A DNA stretch of 64,000 bases from Candidatus Gastranaerophilales bacterium (GTDB lineage: Bacteria > Cyanobacteriota > Vampirovibrionia > Gastranaerophilales > Gastranaerophilaceae): NCBI GenBank assembly GCA_910586855.1, contig CAJUJH010000001.1:701339-765338 (forward strand), given 5' to 3'. A program made the position numbers and the translations under genes. Under the pieces are notes generated by a model, which ran no database searches, was not told the DNA's origin, and saw only the letters and a list, made by a program, of their open reading frames with translations. This document shows positions 60,634 through 64,000 of this stretch, piece after piece (positions within the stretch are counted from its first letter, which is position 1; the number at the start of each line of letters is the position of its first letter).

Positions 60634-61488
60634 ATGGAGCTTAACAATAGAAATATAACATCCCATGTAAGTATGGGAAAAAGACAACCCCGCCTTATTT
60701 CCGGTGAAAATAACATAAGGGAAGCTGAAATAAAGCCAAGTGAAGAATTAGTCAATGCTTTAGCAGCTAAAAGGCAAAGAGATATTTATAAAGACACCCC
60801 TGTAAGGTACCTTGGGTTTACAAATGAGCTTGGGGCTGCAGTTTCCCATGTGTGTGCAGGTTCAAAAGGAATAATAGGTAAAATCCCGGGGCTATCCTGG
60901 ATTCCTGCGATAGGATATATTGTATTTGATGTTGCCGATAAATTTAAAAAAGGTGAAGACGGTACCGGAAAAAAACCAAGTTTCAGAACCGGTGGAAGCG
61001 AGCTTTGTGCGCAGCTTTTGCAGAGTGTTGCACTTCCCACCCTTGTGATAAAAGGCACCCAAACTGTTGTAAAAAAAGCTTGTGACAAAATAGCTAAAAA
61101 CCCTGCTTTAAAAAGTGATGGAAAATGGGGCAAAATAATAACTACAGGTGTTTCTCTTGCCGTATTATTTGCTACAATAAAACCGGTTGATAAGGTGGCT
61201 GAAACCATTATAAATAAAGTAGTTAACCCTATTTTGGGGCTTGGGCATAAAAATGATACGGTAAATATTGTAAATGAAGTAGAAAAGCCTGCAGATATTG
61301 ATTCAGCTAATGATAGAGTAGAGATTTCCAATAAAGAAAATTCTGCTTTGGATAAAATTGCAGAAGCTACAGAATCAGTACCGGATGATAAAGTATTAAT
61401 TATAGTTGAGGCTGAAAAATCCGATGAAACAGAGGCAGCAGCTGCAGAAGAATCTGACAATGCTTTAGAAGAAATTATAGAAGAATAA
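60634..61488 (+). CDS. Orphan membrane protein with acidic tail
   Basis: A 284-aa protein of no recognised family. It has a basic, polar start (MELNNRNITSHVSMGKRQPR), hydrophobic or amphipathic segments at about 85-105 (IPGLSWIPAIGYIVFDVADK), 125-145 (QLLQSVALPTLVI) and 175-195 (GVSLAVLFATI), a middle KKGEDGTGKKPS loop, and a strongly acidic Glu/Asp/Ala C-terminus (about 225-284). It is not clearly homologous to the 50-kb family by eye, but shares its upstream motif and overall style. GGAAG is 12 nt before the ATG. Terminator follows. Confidence 0.75.
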   Translation: MELNNRNITSHVSMGKRQPRLISGENNIREAEIKPSEELVNALAAKRQRDIYKDTPVRYLGFTNELGAAVSHVCAGSKGIIGKIPGLSWIPAIGYIVFDVADKFKKGEDGTGKKPSFRTGGSELCAQLLQSVALPTLVIKGTQTVVKKACDKIAKNPALKSDGKWGKIITTGVSLAVLFATIKPVDKVAETIINKVVNPILGLGHKNDTVNIVNEVEKPADIDSANDRVEISNKENSALDKIAEATESVPDDKVLIIVEAEKSDETEAAAAEESDNALEEIIEE

Positions 61489-61519
61489 AAATTGTTTTGT
61501 AATTGGCAAAAATGCCGGT

Positions 61520-61546
61520 AAAAAAGCTGCAATACAGCTTTTATTT
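61520..61546. terminator. Bidirectional intrinsic terminator
   Basis: AAAAGCTG, loop CAATA, CAGCTTTT with T/A runs on both sides, between the convergent orphan gene and the RND transporter; it overlaps the RND stop codon. Confidence 0.7.
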
Positions 61547-64000
61547 CTGAATAATCATATATAAAGCAGGGGCAACTACAAGTGTTATAAAAACAGAGCT
61601 CAAAAGCCCGAAAATAATTGCTATAGCCAGGGAAGAAAACATCGGGTCACGCCCAATCCAAAGAGGAAGCATCCCGCCGATAGTTGTGACAGCGGTTAAA
61701 AAAACCGGTATAACCCTTGATATGGCAGCATTTTGGACTATAATTTTCAGCTGCTCATCTTTGGTATTATTTGTGTTTATTTCCTGTTTTGCTGTCTGCA
61801 GACCGCTTTTAGCTTCATCTATCGAATCTTTTTGCGGTTTTTGAATTATGGGTGATAGGGGTGATGAATTTTCTAAATCCTTATCCTGCTTGCTTTCTAT
61901 GGATTCTAAAAATATTACACAATTATTTACAGCAATTCCGACCAGGCATATATACCCTAAAAATGTCATAAATCCAAAGTAAGAACCTGTGATAAAAAGC
62001 CCGAAATTAGCGCCTGTTAAGGCTAAAAGAGCGCAAATTACAGTAATTAACGGTTTTTTAATTTCATTAAAAAGAATAATTAAAATTATAATTATAATTG
62101 AAAAAGCGGTAGGAATCTCTCTCATAATAGAGTTGTTACCCTTTTTGGAATTTTCGTATGTTCCCCCAAATTCGTAACCATAATTTAGTTCCCAGTTTTC
62201 CTTGTCTAAATCCTCTCTAATCTTTTCTATGACAGCATTTGCCGTTGTTGTCTCATCTATCCACCCCTGGATTGTGACTGTGAGTCTGTTATCGCGCCTG
62301 AAAATTTTCGGGTATTCAAACCCAAGAGTGGTTTTTGCAACCTCGGAAAGCGAAATAACCTTGCCATCATTGGATAAGAGCTGCAAGCTTTCAATATTTC
62401 TGCCGACCCTTAAATTGTCTTCCATTCTATAAATAATCGGAATATTGGTTGTATGCTCCATATAGCTTGATAGTTCATCTCCAGCGTAGCCTGCGCGGAT
62501 AGAGGATAAGATATCATATGAGGTTAAATTTAATCTTGAAGCTGCTGCATTATCAATTTTTATTTTTATCCTTGGAGTCTTACTGCCCCAATCATTTTTA
62601 ACTAAATAAACCCCGTCGATATTTTTTAATTTATCTTGAAATTTGTATACATATTTGAAAATTTTATCTGTCTTCTGCCCGAAAATTCTTATTTCGACAG
62701 GAGCATCATAAGGTGGACCCAGAGGCACTTTGCGCACAACCGAATTAACATCTGCAAAATTATTATTAATGAATTTTTTTACAGCTAAAATGCTTTTATC
62801 CACATTTCTAAAATCATCGGTATTAACTAAAATCATCCCAAAATTTTCTCTATCCGCTACTGGGCTTGAAGAAAGAACGTATCTTGGGGCGGATGTACCA
62901 ATATAGCTTGAAAAATTTCCGGTTTCTGGCAGAGTTTTTATAAAATCTTCAATTTTAACAATTGTATCTTTTGTCTTGTATATGTTTGAGCCCTCTTGAA
63001 GGTTAATTCTGATTTCATACATATTTCTGTCTGAATCCGGGAAAAATATTTTTGGCACAAAACTGAATAAAATCAGACTTAAACCTGTGAGCAGCAAGGT
63101 TATAAACATAATTTTTTTCGGGTTATTTACACTATAGCTGATTATAGGGCTAAAGAAATTTTTAACGTCAAATTTTCCTGTTTTTTCTTTTGGTAATTTT
63201 GGCTTGAAAACCGTGATAAGATAAGGCAAAAGGGTGGTTGAGTAAAACCAGCTTAAAAGCAGCGTTATAAACATTACTTTAAAAAGAGCTGAAGAGTACT
63301 CACTCACGGCACTTTTAGCAAGATAAACCGGCAAAAACGCACATGAAGTGATAATTGAGGCACACAGCAGCGGTACTTGATATTTTTGTGTAACCCCAAT
63401 TGCAGTCTGCGTAAGATTTTGAACCTTGTTAACGCCATTTTGTATACTATCTTTAATTTGCCCCAAAATCCCTTCTGCAACTACTATTGAGTTGTCCACC
63501 AAAATCCCGAGCGAAATAATAAGCGCACTTAATGAAATTTTATCAAGCCCGAGCCCCGTTTTTTCCATAACAAAAATGGTGGATAATATTATACAAAGAA
63601 TTATCCCGCCAATTATAAGTCCTGTCTTAATTCCAAGGATTATAAGCACCAAAAAAGCTACGATAACAATACTTTGCACCAAACTGGAGGTAAATTTGTC
63701 CGTTAAAATTTTAACGTAATCCCCCTGAATTGCCATTATGTCAAAATTTATGCCTATGGGGTAATAAGCCCTCAGGTGCTTGATTTCAGCCTTAATTTCA
63801 TCTGCCCATTTTAAAATATTTCCCCCATCTTTCATTGATAAAATAAATAAAATTGCATTTTGCCCGTTTGCTCTGCAAATGCTTGTTGGAGGCTCAATAT
63901 ACCCCTTTTTAATATCGTAAATATCTGATAATTTTATGCTTTTATTAAAAATATCAACCGGTGTATTTTTAATATCCTCAACTTTGTCAAAATTGCTCGT
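61541..64000 (-). CDS. RND-family efflux transporter (AcrB-like), C-terminal ~820 residues
   Basis: The reading frame stays open to the right edge, so this is a partial gene lacking its first ~200-250 residues; an internal ATG at 63835 is not the start. The visible product begins in the pore (porter) domain, then a membrane block (SLVQSIVIVAFLVLIILG; SALIISLGILVDNSIVVAEG with the TM4 D-N-S region), a second porter domain and a last helix block (FITGSYFGFMTFLGYICLVGIAVNNCVIFLES). Between helices a ~50-residue Ser/Lys/Gln-rich cytoplasmic insert (around 61770-61870) is unusual. Such pumps use proton flow to export drugs, lipids or metals through the outer membrane; partner fusion and channel genes may lie beyond the edge. 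Confidence 0.9.
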   Translation of the reverse strand, partial: TSNFDKVEDIKNTPVDIFNKSIKLSDIYDIKKGYIEPPTSICRANGQNAILFILSMKDGGNILKWADEIKAEIKHLRAYYPIGINFDIMAIQGDYVKILTDKFTSSLVQSIVIVAFLVLIILGIKTGLIIGGIILCIILSTIFVMEKTGLGLDKISLSALIISLGILVDNSIVVAEGILGQIKDSIQNGVNKVQNLTQTAIGVTQKYQVPLLCASIITSCAFLPVYLAKSAVSEYSSALFKVMFITLLLSWFYSTTLLPYLITVFKPKLPKEKTGKFDVKNFFSPIISYSVNNPKKIMFITLLLTGLSLILFSFVPKIFFPDSDRNMYEIRINLQEGSNIYKTKDTIVKIEDFIKTLPETGNFSSYIGTSAPRYVLSSSPVADRENFGMILVNTDDFRNVDKSILAVKKFINNNFADVNSVVRKVPLGPPYDAPVEIRIFGQKTDKIFKYVYKFQDKLKNIDGVYLVKNDWGSKTPRIKIKIDNAAASRLNLTSYDILSSIRAGYAGDELSSYMEHTTNIPIIYRMEDNLRVGRNIESLQLLSNDGKVISLSEVAKTTLGFEYPKIFRRDNRLTVTIQGWIDETTTANAVIEKIREDLDKENWELNYGYEFGGTYENSKKGNNSIMREIPTAFSIIIIILIILFNEIKKPLITVICALLALTGANFGLFITGSYFGFMTFLGYICLVGIAVNNCVIFLESIESKQDKDLENSSPLSPIIQKPQKDSIDEAKSGLQTAKQEINTNNTKDEQLKIIVQNAAISRVIPVFLTAVTTIGGMLPLWIGRDPMFSSLAIAIIFGLLSSVFITLVVAPALYMIIQK

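Noticed and set aside
60786..61532. 248-aa minus-strand frame over the 60.6-kb orphan gene
   Set aside because: No start signal, Ser/Phe/Ala-rich antisense composition, and the plus-strand gene has promoter motif, ribosome binding site and terminator.
63833..63835. ATG 63835 as the start of the RND transporter
   Set aside because: The frame is open through to base 64000 with typical RND porter-domain sequence (QNAILFIL), so the ATG is internal.

Overview
This is a compact chromosomal window of low G+C (roughly one third), with short intergenic gaps and no insertion sequence, prophage, CRISPR array or rRNA operon that I could see. The gene content points to a Gram-negative-type, non-photosynthetic bacterium: an RND efflux transporter, a periplasmic CtpA-type protease, TrmFO, RqcH, a CHASE2 adenylate cyclase, a RecG with a long N-terminal extension like those I recall from cyanobacteria, and several orphan protein families. 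My best inference, from memory of such genomes and not from a search, is a gut-type member of Vampirovibrionia/Melainabacteria (Gastranaerophilales-like), the non-photosynthetic sister lineage of Cyanobacteria.

Layout. 1-3.6 kb (minus): start of recG, two tiny membrane-protein ORFs and a CHASE2 adenylate cyclase. 3.8-9.6 kb: CtpA protease, an orphan glycine-rich membrane protein containing an A14 homopolymer, rqcH, then nadD-yqeK. 9.6-17.5 kb: a DAACS symporter, a secreted TPR-metzincin, feoA-feoB, an ArsP_2-type metal exporter, a small XRE regulator, a 56-aa ORF and a GT39-like membrane glycosyltransferase. 17.6-24.5 kb: a short DXS-like enzyme, a Cys-rich 56-aa ORF, tRNA-Arg(ACG), a large TPR protein, a GT2 glycosyltransferase and a GGDEF/HD-GYP protein. 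24.6-31.5 kb: DUF167, bifunctional Rel, ribF, a tandem pair of orphan membrane proteins and a TPR protein. 31.6-43.2 kb: MscS channel, LysM/EF-hand protein, pepA, trmFO, rlmN, a CDF transporter, an asparaginase II-type protein, a DivIC/FtsB-like protein, a glutaredoxin, a TPR protein and a JAMM-like protein. 43.3-49.8 kb: yebC, a UvrD helicase fused to a RecB-type nuclease, and comEC. 49.9-61.5 kb: two large orphan paralogues of the 5-6.6 kb protein, secreted orphan proteins beside pth, an HTH protein, a LysM membrane protein, an AGCS symporter, bioF and another orphan. 61.5-64 kb: most of an RND transporter running off the right edge.

How the genes work together. Most are housekeeping genes for second-messenger control (cAMP, c-di-GMP, (p)ppGpp, Ap4A), tRNA and rRNA modification, translation quality control, NAD/FAD/biotin synthesis, metal transport and cell-envelope work. 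Two patterns go beyond routine annotation. First, about a dozen genes have a sigma70-like -10 box ending only 6-9 bp before the start codon and no Shine-Dalgarno sequence, which predicts leaderless mRNAs. Second, four orphan genes at 5, 50, 52 and 60.6 kb share an unusual upstream motif (GGCAATTTTT, then about 13 bp, then TTTATATA). Three of them encode one protein family: an Asp-rich EF-hand-like loop, a Gly-Lys-Gly motif and glycine-zipper membrane hairpins. Together these look like a co-regulated, apparently undescribed regulon.
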